Below are positions 4,903-5,058 of a stretch of 5,058 nucleotides of DNA, one piece after another (the stretch's first letter is position 1; the number at the start of each line of letters is the position of its first letter). The stretch covers positions 1-5,058 of the forward strand of contig JAJYJR010000477.1 in the NCBI GenBank assembly GCA_021789355.1, in the 5' to 3' direction. This DNA is from Chloroflexota bacterium (lineage in GTDB: Bacteria; Chloroflexota; Limnocylindria; Limnocylindrales; CSP1-4). Made by a program: the position numbers and the translations under genes. The notes beneath the pieces were generated by a model. That model did not search any database and had not been told where the DNA came from. It saw only the letters and a program-made list of their open reading frames with translations.

Positions 4903-5058
4903 CCGCGCTGTCCCTCACCCGTGGCCGCCGGCCGTCGCTCCCGCTCGTCGTCGCCACGGCCGTCGTCGCCTGGCTCGTCGCCTGGTTCGCCGAGAGCCCG
5001 CTCGCGGACTGGCTGAGCTACGACCTGCTGCGCCTGGAGCGCGGCTCGCACCTGGGCG
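4899..5058 (+). CDS. Permease of the ArsP/DUF318 (COG0701) type, N-terminal part only
   Basis: GTG 4899 overlaps the arsR2 stop (GTGA), there is no clear Shine-Dalgarno, and the frame stays open to the right edge (53 codons). The protein begins with a basic stretch (RGRRP, residues 8-12), then a hydrophobic membrane segment at about residues 14-31 (LPLVVATAVVAWLVAWFA), then WLSYDLLRLERGSHLG. That last stretch resembles the loop after the first membrane helix in COG0701 permeases, which typically have a W-L-[ST]-[YF]-D-x-L-x-L-x2-G-[ST]-x-L-G type sequence. Members include ArsP, an efflux permease for trivalent organoarsenicals, and others of unknown substrate. Coupling to an ArsR gene fits a metalloid exporter. 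The assignment rests on a short fragment. Confidence 0.7.
   Translation, partial: MTALSLTRGRRPSLPLVVATAVVAWLVAWFAESPLADWLSYDLLRLERGSHLG

Noticed and set aside
1..5058. CRISPR array, tRNA, rRNA, insertion sequence or attachment site
   Set aside because: I found no regularly spaced repeats, no cloverleaf or rRNA-like segments, no transposase-like protein and no flanking terminal repeats.

Overview
This is a very GC-rich bacterial window with tightly packed genes, all on the + strand. It carries an arsenic-resistance (ars) locus. GTGA/ATGA stop-start overlaps, strong Shine-Dalgarno sites at some genes and one probable leaderless promoter suggest a high-GC bacterium such as a Chloroflexota or Actinomycetota member. 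That placement is an inference from composition and gene style only; no marker gene is present.

Layout. Positions 1-261 are the 3' end of an OsmC-like gene, followed by a GC-rich hairpin. Positions 262-385 are an intergenic region ending in two tandem copies of a 14-bp palindrome (CTAACGNNCGTTWG), which are very likely ArsR operators. Then comes a probable operon: arsR1 (386-793), a small thioredoxin-fold-like protein (790-1194), arsD (1191-1523), a two-domain arsA ATPase (1606-3471), and two small helical proteins that resemble the YlbF/YmcA (RicF/RicA) family (3506-3952 and 3966-4334). A 35-nt hairpin at 4347-4381 probably ends this unit. A 229-bp gap then holds an exact TTGACA box and a TTGACWCAC direct repeat in front of a second arsR (4564-4902). 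That gene overlaps the start of a membrane permease of the ArsP/DUF318 (COG0701) type, which runs off the window.

How it should work. ArsR1 releases its twin operators when As(III) or a similar thiophilic metalloid binds its CVC motif, turning on its own operon. ArsD (Cys21, Cys22, Cys27) hands As(III) to ArsA, whose three metalloid-site cysteines (107, 173, 440) and both P-loops are intact. No ArsB or Acr3 pump gene lies in the window. The only membrane protein is the ArsP-like permease in the neighbouring ArsR2-controlled unit, so ArsA's partner is either that protein, something beyond the window, or something elsewhere in the genome.

The least expected part is the pair of YlbF-like proteins placed directly behind arsA. 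The first ends in a Cys-x3-Cys-Cys tail, while ArsD here lacks the C-terminal Cys pairs of the E. coli plasmid protein. Together with the unassigned thioredoxin-fold-like protein between arsR1 and arsD, these are the best candidates for an undescribed addition to an arsenic-handling pathway.
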